Shown here piece by piece: positions 44,509 to 56,804 of a stretch of DNA of 64,000 bases; within the stretch, counting starts at the first letter, position 1; the number at the start of each line of letters is the position of its first letter. This DNA is from Paramacrobiotus metropolitanus (lineage: Eukaryota; Tardigrada; Eutardigrada; Parachela; Macrobiotidae): the NCBI RefSeq assembly GCF_019649055.1, contig NW_026570303.1, positions 434,001 to 498,000 on the forward strand, written 5' to 3'. Both the position numbers and the translations under genes were made by a program. The notes under the pieces were generated by a model that saw only the letters and a program-made list of their open reading frames with translations, did not search any database and was not told the DNA's origin.

Positions 44509-47500
44509 ATGACTGCGTTCGAAGGTACGGTAGTACATGCAAGCAGCAAGCTGCGCTGCATGGAAGCGACATGGAATTTTCCGTGAATTCCTCTTTCCTG
44601 TTTCTGCTGTACTTCATATTAATCATTTAGAATTTGGAGTACTTCCGGAAATCGCGAAGGCCGTCGAGGAAATGGAATGGAAGTAGGTTATTACAGTGGC
44701 GAGTCGGCAGTGGTCGATTTAATTATTGTAATTGCAGTAGCATAAATAATGATAAATTCCAAAAATGAGTGACATGGAATGAGATTTCTTTCGGCGTTTT
44801 TAATTTACTGCGTAGATCTAGTGATTTTTTAAAATTTATGTTTAATTATTTTTCTTGTTCACCAGTCTCCCCACGGACATTCAAGCGGAAGCCATTCCAG
44901 CCATTCTTGGCGGAGGCGATGTGTTGATGGTGAGCATTTCGGTTCAGTGTATATTTATTTAAAATTAAATACTCGCCCGTGTCAGCAGATGCTAGAGAGC
45001 CCGTTTGCGGTTACAGGCTGCTGAAACTGGAACGGGAAAAACTGGAGCATTCTGTCTGCCCATTTTGCAAATTGTCTGGGAAACCGTGCGTGATCAACAG
45101 ATGGGCAAATATCCTAAACCTTCGGGAGATCAGCGCGCTGTTGGAGGTAAAATATTTATTTTTTTGTCCCCTAAAAAAATATTTAAAATTTTACTAGTAC
45201 CATACTTATATAAATACTGATGAAAATATTTACTTTTGTTCCGTCACGGTGTCATAATATTATTAAACTGCTGCTCTGATTTATGTTTCTAATTTGTTCT
45301 GTTCGGGGTTTATTATTGCGCTTCCTACTTGTACTTTGTTACGTACAAGGTTTTGGTTGAGCGCATAGTGTAGTGCAATGGCTGCGTACACGCTTTACGC
45401 GATTCGTTTCGACATTTTGCCTTCTCAGTTATAAATTTGCAGTAGACATATTTAAAGAATTATCGTTGTTTGTTTTTTGTGCTGATATTGCTTCTACTAA
45501 TAAAATTTCTTCTACTACAAATGCTGCTGCATAGATTTTTCCGTTATTCCTTCTGCCCATAAAATTAATAGAAAGTTTTGTTTTGAGCCTTTTTAATTTC
45601 CTTTTATTTCGACAAATGGATTGTGAGCCTCCTAATCTTTGGGTGGGCTTATTTTGATAGTCTTTTATTTTCTCTATATTATTTGTGGTATTGTGATTTA
45701 GAAGTGCTTAGTTCGGTTTTTGATTTTTTCCCGGCTTTCCAGGAAGTGCTAATACAAAGTGGGGACTGAACATGTACGATCGCGATCCTCTAATGGGTAA
45801 GATAAAATTTACAGTACTTATCTTTAATTCGTTGACAATGGCACGGGTGCCGACTAGAGGTGGCAAACCGTACTGAATTTCAATACGGTTACGTATGGTT
45901 TCAGCCTACGCCTCTACGGCTACGGTACGGTTACGGTAGAAATAACCGGATTGACCGTACCGTATACCGTATACGGCAGTACCGGGTACGGTTTGCCACC
46001 TCTAGTGCCGACTTGAAGATCTGCCTGTTAAAGTATTGTTACCGATCATTATGATGTCCTGTTGTAACGGTGTTTCGTTGTTTTGATAACGGGGTTGGAA
46101 ATTGTCCTACTTATTAATAAACCGTTTTTTTCCTGGGTAGCCATTGATCCCGATTTGACGACATGCCAGAGCCGGGATCAGCAAGCGTGGCAAGGTTGCC
46201 GCGCTAACCGTGGACTCATTAATAGCGGTAAAAAGATAAATATAAAACTTGTTATGTATTATCGTACAAGTACTCTGTAGGTACCTGATTTGCCTGGAAA
46301 TGTTCATACGATATATAGGATTGTAATTATTGTATACTGTATATATTGTGCTAGTTGTAGTGTAATGGCTGTGTTCTGTCGAATTGCTTTCCCGGTACTG
46401 CTGTTCAGATAAATAATGTATAGAATTACATGTATGGGTGATAAGCGCCTTGCTTTTTGTATTTGGATTTTTTAAGCCAGCGCTTTGGTGGAGAGATGAA
46501 GGCGTTTGCTGTTTTCTGTAAGCAGGGAAATATTATTATGAAGCCACGGTGACGGACGAAGGATTGTGTCGCGTCGGCTGGTCTACCGGCAAGGCCAATC
46601 GCGACCTGGGCACCGATAAATTCGGCTACGGTTTCGGTGGAACTGGAAAGAAATCGTGGAACAAACAGTTTGATTCGTACGGCGAAGTAAGCATTTCGTT
46701 TTATTACCATTCTCCGTAATTTATCGTTTTCTTTGCGGTGTTGCCTGATAAATTGCCAGATCGGCGACGATCGGTAGATTCTAAAATTTAAAGAGATTCA
46801 ACATAGACATTAGTTAATGGCTGGTACACCGTGAAATTTTACAGATGACCAGTTTTTAGATTCTTGGTTGTTTCCTTCGTTATCATCATTCGAAAATCAT
46901 CATTCCTTAAGCTGAGTTTATTTTCAGTATGCTGTGTTTTTGTTCATAGAGCTACGGCAAAGATGATGTAGTTGGTTGTTTCCTGGATCTGCACGATGGC
47001 GTGGTTTTCTTTTCGAAAAACGGCAAAATCTTTGCGGTAGCATCGAATCTGGACCCGCAGCTGCGGAATGCGGCCGTTTTCCCGGCTGTTGTGCTGAAGA
47101 ATGCCGAGATGCACTTCAACTTTGGTGATCAACCGTTTAAATTTCCACCTCCAGTAAGCCGTTGACTGTGTGCTTTAGTACTGCAGTATGCGCCATTTTG
47201 AAGCGGTTTTGCAGTGTTTTTACGTGCAATGTAATAAAAAAATAAATGGAGAATGATTCAAGTAGGCATCACACTAACAAAAACTGAACGCGCGTTGATA
47301 CCAAATTAATTAATAATACTGTAATTTAAATTGAGTAATTGAAGTTTATACAAAGTTGATTGGCAGCATTTGTTTCCAGATAAAAGTGAGTAACTCAATT
47401 TTTTGAGTAAATTGTTAGGAATTTTATAGAGCGCGATAAAACTATATCGTCATTGATAAATCTACTGTAAACTGAGATGATAGAAATTAAAGTGAAGAAC

Positions 47501-50500
47501 TTGGTTGATTTTTATATAAACTACAGAATAATGGTGCAGACTGCAAGTAACTGTCTGCTTATTTTTCAGGATGGGTTTGTAGCATGCAGTCATGCTCCGG
47601 CGAACAACGTGGTGATGTCCGATGCCTCGGCACCGGCTCATCCTTTAGCCGGCGGCCAGTCCCGCCCCAACGCTCCAATGGCGATCATCCTTGAACCGAC
47701 TCGAGAGCTCGCTGAACAGGTACGAAATTTTTTCAAATAGAACTGACTTTTCGGTGTGCAATTCGATTTTTTTTACGGATAGCAGACTTAACGTTACAAA
47801 ATCACAGTTTTATCTCACTTTCTTGCGCTTGTTTATATTGAAGCATTCAGAGTGCAGGTTCTTTACTGCAGGGCATACGCATTGTTTTTTGTGCAGGTCA
47901 AGTGCGTTTTTCTGACAGGCTTTGGCCGAAATTCGGCGCTTCAAGAAATATTTGAAAGACCCAACGGTGCGGGAATTGTGCGTGGTTGGTGGTACGAATT
48001 CCCGGGACCAAGTGGACGCGTTGCACCAAGGCGTACGTCTACGTATTCGTACTTTCCACTTTTCGTTCCATTAAATTATTGGTTTCGACTTAGTTTCGAC
48101 TGATGGAAAATTAAATCAGTACTGGAGAACGCATTGGCTGTAAAGTATTGAATGCTCGTAGAATAAAGGCAGAAATATATAGATATAATAATGATAGATT
48201 GCCACATTATTGGATTATTTGTGTTTTGGTGGTGAAGATCTGATCAGAGAAAGGAAAATCCATTTACTTTTTTTTATCTTTGGTAATCTCGGTATGATTT
48301 ATTGGATGTAAAGTACGGAATGATCGTAGAATATTGGCACAATAATGTGGTAGTTTGCACAATGCACAGTAATCGATTATTGGTGTTTTGGTTGTAATAT
48401 TTGATCAGGAAAGGAAGATACTTTTACTTTTTTATATTTCGAAATCTTGTTTATGATTTAAATTTTTATGATATAGGTGGATATCATTGTGGGTACGCCG
48501 GGTCGACTGGAGGATTTGGTGGCCTCCAACGATATCTTATTGAATAACATTCGCTTCTTCGTCCTGGATGAAGCCGACGGCCTTCTGTCCCAAGGCAACT
48601 GGGCGCTGATTAACCGCTTTCATGGGAAAATTCCCCAAGTTACACCCGACGGCAAACGGCTGCAGATGATCGTCTGTTCGGCCACGCTGCATAATTTCGA
48701 AGTGAAGAAGCTGGCGGTAAGTCTTTCTCGGAATTTTTTTGTTTATATTGTAATGCACTACATCAGCTCGACTTGTCTTGAGAGGACCTTACTAAATGGA
48801 ATAAGTTTTTGCTACATTTTTCTTGCATTTTTTATTTTGCCAAAACAGTTTGTGGGTTAATCGTAAAAATAGTTTAGGAAGTCACTTGAAAACGTTTTTT
48901 TTGTAATTCTTTCTGTTTGCAGGATCAAATGATGCGCTTTCCGACATGGATTGATCTGAAAGGCCAGGATTCCGTCCCGGAGACTGTGCATCATGTCCTG
49001 GTAAAAATTGACCCGAAGACAGATCTCTCGTGGCAGAATATGAAACGCAGTGTCCAGACGGACGGCGTGCACAGTGGCGATCGGCTGAGCTTCCAAAACT
49101 GGACTCCCGGTGGGTGATTGTGGTGTTTTTATTTTACTGCTTGCATTTTTTACAGTAATTGATGCTTATAATTGCGGCATTTTGTAAAGAGATGAAAGAT
49201 TTGCAGTACATTGTCGAACGGAGTTACGTAGCATAATTAATTAATTATTTAATTTATGTACTTTATGGCAGTCGTAAAATATTGGCTTAAATATGACTCC
49301 GCACGGCTTCGGTTGAACAGTAAATTCAGAAATGGATTGTGAAAATCAAATTTTAATTTCGGATTTTTTTAGCAGAATTTCCTGCAAAATATGAAACCAT
49401 TTTATTGGAAATCTTTTTGTAGAAGTTTTGTCGGAGGCGGTAAAGTTGTTGAAAGCGGAATATGTTGTGGCGGCCGTTCGCAAGTTTAACATGGATCAAG
49501 CGTTAATCTTCTGCCGAACGAAGCTGGATTGTGATAATTTGGAGCGTTACCTGACGAACATTGACCGGAATCTCACCTGCGTCTGCTTACACGGTAAAAC
49601 TACAGTTTTACTTAATTTGTGCGATGAATACATGGTAGTCGGCATTAGTTGTCGGTGCACAACGTATATTCTTTTGGTTTTTGGATATGTCGTTTGTAAT
49701 TCGAAGAGAATTGGTGTAATAATCGTAGAACGCGGGCACGTGAAGGACGCGGACGAATGTAAATGATTTAATTCCGTGTCGAAATAGGTTGCATAACAAT
49801 TCAGGGTAAATTTCCAAAAACATGTTTTTTTATTTTTCAGCACTTGCTGATGTTTTCGTTTGTTCGTACAATTAATTTATGAATATTCTTGGTTTTTCGG
49901 CGCGTAGATGACGCATAGAATTTTACTGAGTACTGACTGATAATGGAATATTGGTACGAAAGAAACTTGAAATGTCGCTTTATCCCCGCGTGGCGTGGCG
50001 CCTTACGGCTGTATAACTATTCAAAGTTTAGATTAAGTTTTGTTCTTTAAGAAGTTTTAATCAAAATTTGATAACTCAGGGTTTTCTGACGTAATCCTCA
50101 TAAATTAAATCTTGCAGTTATTTTATGAATAATTTGGCTGTTGATTTGCTTCATTGTGGAAAAGTAGAAAGTTTGAAATTGTTAAATGATCGTAGAATTG
50201 TGGCAGTAGGTTAGCTGAATCCGATTCTTGTGGTGTTTCAAATTACGCGCCGCGTTATAAGTGTTGCATATTCCATCCCGATCTCGAAGTAATTTTGCAA
50301 TAGAATTTTTTATTACCAGCGTTTGCTGACGCATTAATAGTTAGTTTGTCGGTCGATGTGTAAATTTTTGTTTGTTGCATAGGTGATCGGAAACCCCAGG
50401 AACGCCAGCAGAATCTGCAAGCTTTCAAGGACGCTCGTGTCCGCTTCCTGATCTGCACAGACGTGGCGGCCCGCGGCTTGGACATCCGCGGCATTCCCTT

Positions 50501-51592
50501 CGTCATCAACGTCACCCTGCCGGACGAAGTGCCCAACTACATTCACCGCATTGGTCGCGTCGGTCGGGCGGAGCGCATGGGACTGGCTATCTCGTTGGTG
50601 GCCACGGTGCAAGAGAAAGTGTGGTATCACACGTGCCAGAGTAAAGGCCAGAGTTGTCATAACACACGCTTGAAAGACGAAGGTGGCTGCTGTATCTGGT
50701 ACAACGAAGTGGGACTGATGGGCGAGATTGAGGAGCATCTGGGCGTGACTGTGCCGGAAGTGGGGAAGGAGATGAACGTGCCGGTGGATGAGTTTGAAGG
50801 GAAGGTTACCTACGGGCAGAAGCGCCAGGCCATCGGTAAGACTAAGCCGGTTCTCGAATGGGATAGAGTTTATTAAGTGAATATTTGGCGGTGGTGAGCT
50901 TGAAGACGTTGAATTTCAGTTAAAACGCAGCTGCAGTATATTTAAATTTCAACAAATAAAGATAAATTCGAGAAGCGGTTGAAATCAGCAGCTAAATTTT
51001 CGATCAGAACCATAATAATAATTACTCACACTTGAAATCAATAATAAATTAATAATAGATGTAGTATATGGGCGCTAATGTTCGCCTGGGTATAGGATCA
51101 TTAAAGCGCTTGATAGAATACGCGTTTGAAATGAAGATGTATTTTGCAAAATAACTAGTATTTTTAATCCTAAAAATCGAGACCCCGAAATCAGTGGACT
51201 TTTTTGGAATTTAAAAAACGGAATTGATTATGTTGCTACATTTCACACGGTGGTTCGTTTCAAGTTACAATTTAAATTTAAAATTAATGACAATCGTAGA
51301 ACATTGGCATTGACTGCTATCGGACCATGGGCGTTGACTGTAAACATACGCTTCGTAGAAACTTGATTAAAAAAAATGTTCTTCCAAAAGAGTTGAATTG
51401 TTAAGGTATTATAATCAGAGGTTTTTTTCTGATAGCCCTTTTTGTTTTGCAGGTACGGGTTACAAGGATCATGTTGGCCTGCTGCAGGCCACCGTGACGC
51501 AGTTGGCCGATTTGGAGAAGCGCGCGCAAACGTCCTTTTTACAGCTGCGATATCTCAATGTTCCTGGTGCCAACGTTGGGCCGCAAGCCTAA
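44509..51592 (+). CDS. DDX1: ATP-dependent RNA helicase DDX1
   Basis: DEAD-box helicase with the SPRY domain inserted between motifs I and Ia, the hallmark of DDX1; acts in tRNA-ligase complexes and RNA metabolism in other animals. Fifteen exons: 44509-44524, 44631-44682, 44866-44929, 45017-45146, 45743-45796, 46141-46227, 46526-46686, 46950-47153, 47570-47719, 47919-48032, 48477-48716, 48923-49109, 49423-49593, 50383-50835, 51453-51592. The sum is 2223 bases, 740 aa, the same length as human DDX1. Motifs: [12 protein letters not shown] (I), SPRY with [26 protein letters not shown] (Ia), [10 protein letters not shown] (Ib), VLDEADGLL (II), CSATLH (III), IFCRTK (IV), [12 protein letters not shown] (V), [13 protein letters not shown] (VI). 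Start gives [20 protein letters not shown]. Its fifth intron holds a hAT MITE. Confidence 0.97.
45855..46004. mobile_element. hAT-type MITE in DDX1 intron 5
   Basis: 150 bp with terminal inverted repeats TAGAGGTGGCAAACCGTAC and an exact 8-bp target duplication GTGCCGAC at 45847-45854 and 46005-46012. Terminal sequence and 8-bp duplication are both typical of hAT elements. The interior is a quasi-palindrome of CGGTACGG/CCGTACCG words with no coding capacity. Perfect duplication suggests a fairly recent insertion. Confidence 0.9.
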
Positions 51593-52174
51593 ACTTGGAT
51601 GTGCAACGGTGATTCTCTGGTACCCGTTAATTTTCTGCTCACAAAATGGTTTTCCTTTTACTCTTAGTTAGCTTTCATAATTCGTTTATTCTGGTTTTTC
51701 TAACATTATTTAATTTATTCGGACGTTTTCCGTAAATTTTTCTATTGCGTTTTGCTGTTTAACTCCTGTTTGACTCGAAAATATTACACTGAGTTGATCT
51801 GTTATCTTTCGACCATGAAAATTCTTTCACGTGGCATTAAAATTTAAAAGCAATGCAGAGTGTTTACGCCGAAGTAGAATGCCGTATTCCGGTGAAACCG
51901 GCAAATTCTTTGCATGGCTGCTCACCTTTTGAACTCATAAACCGGGAGATTTTACGAACCTTCCTATCGCGGTAAACGTGATTAAGTGCACTTGAAACGG
52001 CAGTCCGGCATAGCGGATGGGCCGGATTTGGCCCGCTGCCCGTGTGTGTTCGAATTCGGTTAGGATAAATTGTGTAACATCCAGCAAAACGCAGGATTGA
52101 GTAGGTCGATGTGGAGAAATATGTAAAATCGGTGTAAAATTTTTCCGAATTTTGCGCACATTTCTTGGCGTAAG
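51593..52174. other. Spacer between DDX1 and the synaptotagmin gene
   Basis: 582 bp between stop and next start, same strand. Holds the DDX1 3' end and the synaptotagmin promoter/5' UTR; no distinct motif recognised. Confidence 0.5.
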
Positions 52175-55100
52175 ATGGATGCTGCTGACGCGATGGATAC
52201 TTCAACAGTAGTTATCGCCAACGACACTACTTCGAATTTTGTCACCGAACCCGACTCAGCTGCTCGCCAATGCGAACAATATTGGGATGCGACGGCACAA
52301 CATGTCCTGGCTTATCTGGGAAGTAAGTACATCGTTTATGTAACTGCTTCGCTTTTTTGTAGTAAAGAAGGAATATTAAATTTGGCCTGTGAGTTGGTTT
52401 GCCCAGTTAGGTGAGTGCACACTATGTGACTATTGACCAATGCAGTGCGATGGCTAGCTATCTTAACTTGCTGTTTCCATATTGTTATTGTCGAAGGAAC
52501 ACATAGGACTTTCGAATACGAACTCAAGCTAGCATTCTAATTTACAATTTTACTGTGCATTTTTGGATACTTTATTTTGCACACTTCTTTATGTCTTAAA
52601 TGTTTCGGCTTGATTTGTTGAAATAATCAATTTTAATTGAACCAGGAGTGTATCTGTACAGAGCTGTATGCTATGATATTTTCACCTATAACACAATCCA
52701 CATTTGTTCTTTTTTTATAAATGACTATTGAAATGAATTTATAGTTTCTCGTGACGTTTTTCTGGCCATTGGAATAATATTTCTGATCGCCGTGGTCATC
52801 GGCCTACTGTTCATTGTATGGAGTGTTTATGTGTATTGCCGCGAGCGACGCTTCCGGCGGCGATGCTGTAGTATCGAAGAAGTGCCGCCCAGTCCGCCAC
52901 CGCATCTCGCCATCACCGCCAATTCCTTTATCAACCGTTTTGATAAGAAATACGGGGATCAGACGCCACCTAGCCGCGATGACAATGGCCACAATACGAA
53001 GATTCCGGTAAATATTCGTATACTATGGATTTATTTAGTGAAATATTGTTTACGAAGCACTGGATTTTAGTAGCCTGTATAGTGAGTGATCCGTGTACGT
53101 ATATCGCTATGTGCGTGCATTAAAACAAACCTCCAATTTCGATTTATCAAATGCGTACGATATCTTGAATAATTTTATAGAATGTTAGTTATGTAGTGGA
53201 ATATCATGTGAAAATAAATAACAAATATTATTTTGACGAGTGAAAATAACAAGTATTATTTTCAATTAAAAGCGATAATAACGTGCGTTTATTGTATAGA
53301 TGACCTTTGATAAAGCACCGTTATCCGAACTTTCTGAAGCCGACAAGCAGTACTTGGTGGTTAACATGGAAGATAACGAGGGCGTCGGTGAACTGCGCGG
53401 ACGGAGCAGCTCAGCATCGGCCCGAAGGAACTTGGATAATCCACTCGGCCAGTTGAAGTTCGGACTGGAGTACGATGTACAACATTCAACGGTAATCGGC
53501 CTAAAAAAACAAAAAAGATTCTATTATCCTAACAGAACATTTTTTTAATTCGATTTCTACGAAACATTTCTAACGGAACTGACACCCTGGCTCGTTTTTT
53601 TGGCGCCACTGTTCTACGGCGATCTTTGGTTTTAGTAGCTGCGAATTTCTATCTGTTGGAATACAGAAAAAGGTTTCAGTTTTTCGTGAGGTGCATTTTA
53701 TCTGTTGCTTCATCATCGCACTTCAGTTAAAAATATCGACTTATGTATCTGCGCTAACGATATCGGAAATTTTGTGCCCTTTTAATTGTCGCTGCGAAAT
53801 TGTGTGGCACAAAATAATTAATAAACTATTTTTTAAAATATTCCTGGCATTACATACAGAGTTGATGGTCACTATCCGTGAAGCGAGCTCGTAAAGCGCT
53901 TTCGTGAGCTGCCTTTTCTTTGTTGATTTATTGTCGCACTTCTGAAATTATCAGTTTACCTACGCTAACAAAATCGGGAATTTTGTATCCTATGCATTAT
54001 CGCTGCGAATTTGTGTCGTACTCACTAAATAACAGTCTTAAATTATTTTTGTACTAGTTGATGGTCAGTATCCGTGAAGCGGCCAATTTACCGGCACTGG
54101 ACCAGTGCGGCACATCCGACCCGTACGTCAAAGTGTACCTCCTCCCGGACAACACCAAATACGAGACGAAAGTGCAGATGAAGACGCTCAACCCCATCTT
54201 TGACGAAACCTTTCGTTTCACGGTAACTACCATTTTTCTGACCGCATGTTCACTGCGTCACCTGAGCAGCGCATGACCCGTTTCGGTGTGTAGTTCCTAC
54301 AGGAGACCACCGATGAAAAGACCCTGGTGATGGTGGTGTACGATTTTAACCGGTTCTCCAAGGATGTGCCGATCGGTGAAGTGCGCTTGCGGCTGGATTC
54401 CAAGCACATCGGCTATGTGTTCGACGGATGGAATGATCTGCAGCCGCTGGAGCAGGACGGAGTGGTTAAGGTTGGTGGAGCAGTTTCAAATAAATTTCCC
54501 AGTTTTGCATCGTCCGGCCTCGTTTACACGGTTTAATCATCAGAAGTATACGAAATAACAATCGGGTTGTGTATCGGTTTTGTGTCTTGAAGTGTTATTT
54601 GACGCACGAGGCACATATATATGGCGTACCGAATGCGCAAACGTTTTACGAACAAACGTTTTTTAGTTTTCAATCAAATGTTAGACACAAATAAATCTGA
54701 CAAATGTTTGTCAACAAATTTTTAACAAACAAATGTCACTGACAAATGCTTTCGTTACCAGACAAATGTTTTTCACTATCAGACACATATTTTTCACTAT
54801 CAGACAAATGTTTGTTGACAAACATTTGTCTTTTACTGACAAACGTTTTTCATTATTAGACAAATGTTTTTCACTATCAAACAAACGTTACTGACAAATG
54901 TTAGAAGCCCACCACGCAAATCTGAGTGCGGACTGCGTGGTTGCGTTCAAGCACGTTCGACTCACCAAAATGTTGAGTCATCTGCGTCACCGCACCGTCA
55001 ACGCCATCCTGATCGTAAATCCCCATTCGGAGCTGTCAGGAACCTTGCTGCACGCCTTACAACTGAATACGCAAATTCATAGAACTGATCCATTAAAATC

Positions 55101-56804
55101 CCGTTACCTTTACACAAAGAGAGACTAGGAGAAAACGAAAATCTAAGGGAAGACTTTAAAGGAAGCCAGCAACCAACGTTACAACGGTAAAAACCAAAAC
55201 AATCCAGTACCGTCAAAAGCAGAATTCCAGCATCAACAAGGACTTCCAGCGAAATACGGAGATTACATTATTCCCTGTAATTGGACGGGTGGAATTGGAA
55301 TTACAAAAATGGCAAAAAATTTCCGAGTCCGTAGTAGCGCTTCCGGTGCACGAGACGGCAGTTACATTTGATCAAGGCATCTCATTCCAACATTTGTCAG
55401 TAACATTTGTTTGATAGTGAAAAACATATGTCTAATAATGAAAAACGTTTGTCAGTAAAAGATAAATGTTTGTCAACAAACATTTGTCTGATGACTGATA
55501 GTGAAAAATATGTGTCTGATAGTGAAAAACATTTGTCTGGTAACGAAAGCATTTGTCAGTGACATTTGTTTGTTAAAAATTTGTTGACAAACATTTGTCT
55601 GATTTATTTGTGTGTAACATTTGACTGAAAACTAAAAAACGTTTGTTCGTAAAACGTTTGCGCAATCGGTACGCCATACATATACGTATACGTATATGTG
55701 CCTCGTGAAATCGACGTGACGACGTTTCAACGACGTGACGACGTTGAAATCTGGGCTTCGGAGAAATGTCAGCAACTGGTGATAACTGATAATAGCAAAT
55801 TGACGTAGTGTAATGCCGCTGTGACATCCCAAAATGATACAGGATTATAAGCGACAGGCTTCAGCGCGCTTTCTTAAGAGCCTACGTAAATTTAATTGTG
55901 TATTACTAATACATTTTTTCTCGATTTTTCGGTGTTTGACCGATTAAAAAACTCACATAAAACAAATATTTTTAATGACAGTTCCGTTTTCCGTTTTATT
56001 AGCAATTCTTCGGTTAGCAGGTATAATAAAACTGGTTGCATCGAAATGTATTAAAATGTGAAACGATTACGGTTGACATTTTACGATGTTGTGACTTGTC
56101 AAACTCTGAACAATTTTCACTAATATTCTTACCGAACAGGGCGAACAGCTTGGGAATTTGTGCTGCTCGTTATGTTACGTGCCACCCACCGGTATGCTGA
56201 CCGTGAACGTTACGGAAGCGCGTGACCTGAAGAAAATGGATCTGATGGGCTTATCGGGTATGAGCGTGCGCAACCCGTCCTAGTTTAATACAGACATTGT
56301 TCCGGCGAATTAAAATAGTTTTTAATTTTGTACCTTTAGATCCTTACGTGAAAATCACTCTGATGTGCAATGGAAAGTTGTTAAAGAAAGCCAAGACGAC
56401 AAAGAAAATGCATACACTGAATCCCTCGTTCAAAGAATCCTTTGCATTTGATCTGGAACCTTTCGAACAAATTCAGGTAAAGCACGTTTAATCGGTATAA
56501 AACGCCGGCGTGAACAATTTCTGATGTACTGCAAATGTTAGCGACGTCGCTGGTATGAAAAATTTAATTCGGCACGATTATTTATTCCATAGAGCAACGG
56601 TGACATTTTGTTGCCATATGTTTTCAGCATTCTCTGCTAATTCTGACGGTTATGGATCACAACCGCTTAAGTTCTTCCGATCGAATCGGGCGTGTGGTGT
56701 TGAGTGCCAGCGCCGCCGGTACCGAACTGGAACACTGGACGACGATGTTGGAGAAACCGCGCGAAACTATCGAGCGCTGGCATGCACTAAAACCTTGCTG
56801 GTGA
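52175..56804 (+). CDS. Synaptotagmin-type protein (one TM, C2A and C2B)
   Basis: Vesicle/membrane-trafficking protein of 458 aa from eight exons: 52175-52322, 52745-53007, 53300-53491, 54058-54222, 54294-54470, 56140-56257, 56340-56476, 56628-56804. Order: short luminal N terminus with NDT and NAT-like sites, one membrane span ([20 protein letters not shown]), Arg/Cys-rich juxtamembrane (RRFRRRCC), linker, C2A starting [12 protein letters not shown], and C2B starting [12 protein letters not shown]. Calcium ligands: in C2A loop 1 both Asp remain ([13 protein letters not shown]), but loop 3 reads [13 protein letters not shown] against YDFDRFSKHDIIG in SYT1, so two ligands look lost. C2B keeps MDLMGLSDPYVK and [11 protein letters not shown], with one Asp changed to Asn. 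Calcium binding may be weak. The exon 5 donor could be at 54465 or 54471. Isoform class not determined. Confidence 0.9.
53859..53897 (+). pseudogene. Decoy copy of synaptotagmin exon 4 start
   Basis: GTTGATGGTCACTATCCGTG at 53861 repeats the real acceptor and exon start at 54057 (GTTGATGGTCAGTATCCGTG), 196 bp apart, and the preceding intron sequence is duplicated too (CGCTAACGATATCGGAAATT against CGCTAACAAAATCGGGAATT). The copy diverges after GAAGCG and meets TAA within a few codons. Its own acceptor (ACATACAG) could mis-splice; use would truncate the protein. Confidence 0.8.
54605..55707. mobile_element. Foldback element in synaptotagmin intron 5
   Basis: About 1.1 kb with inverted arms of about 300 bp (54605-54902 and 55389-55707) whose outer ends read CACGAGGCACATATATATGG and its near-complement. 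The arms consist largely of repeated GACAAATGTTT and TTCACTATCAGAC units, the subrepeat architecture of foldback elements. The 486-bp core has higher GC and includes an open frame with [18 protein letters not shown], which looks like a captured coding piece of unknown origin. I could not define a target-site duplication. Confidence 0.8.

Noticed and set aside
54898-55128. 76-codon ORF in the foldback core as a host exon of synaptotagmin
   Set aside because: It lies between the inverted arms, does not match any part of a synaptotagmin, and exon 5 splices well to exon 6 without it.
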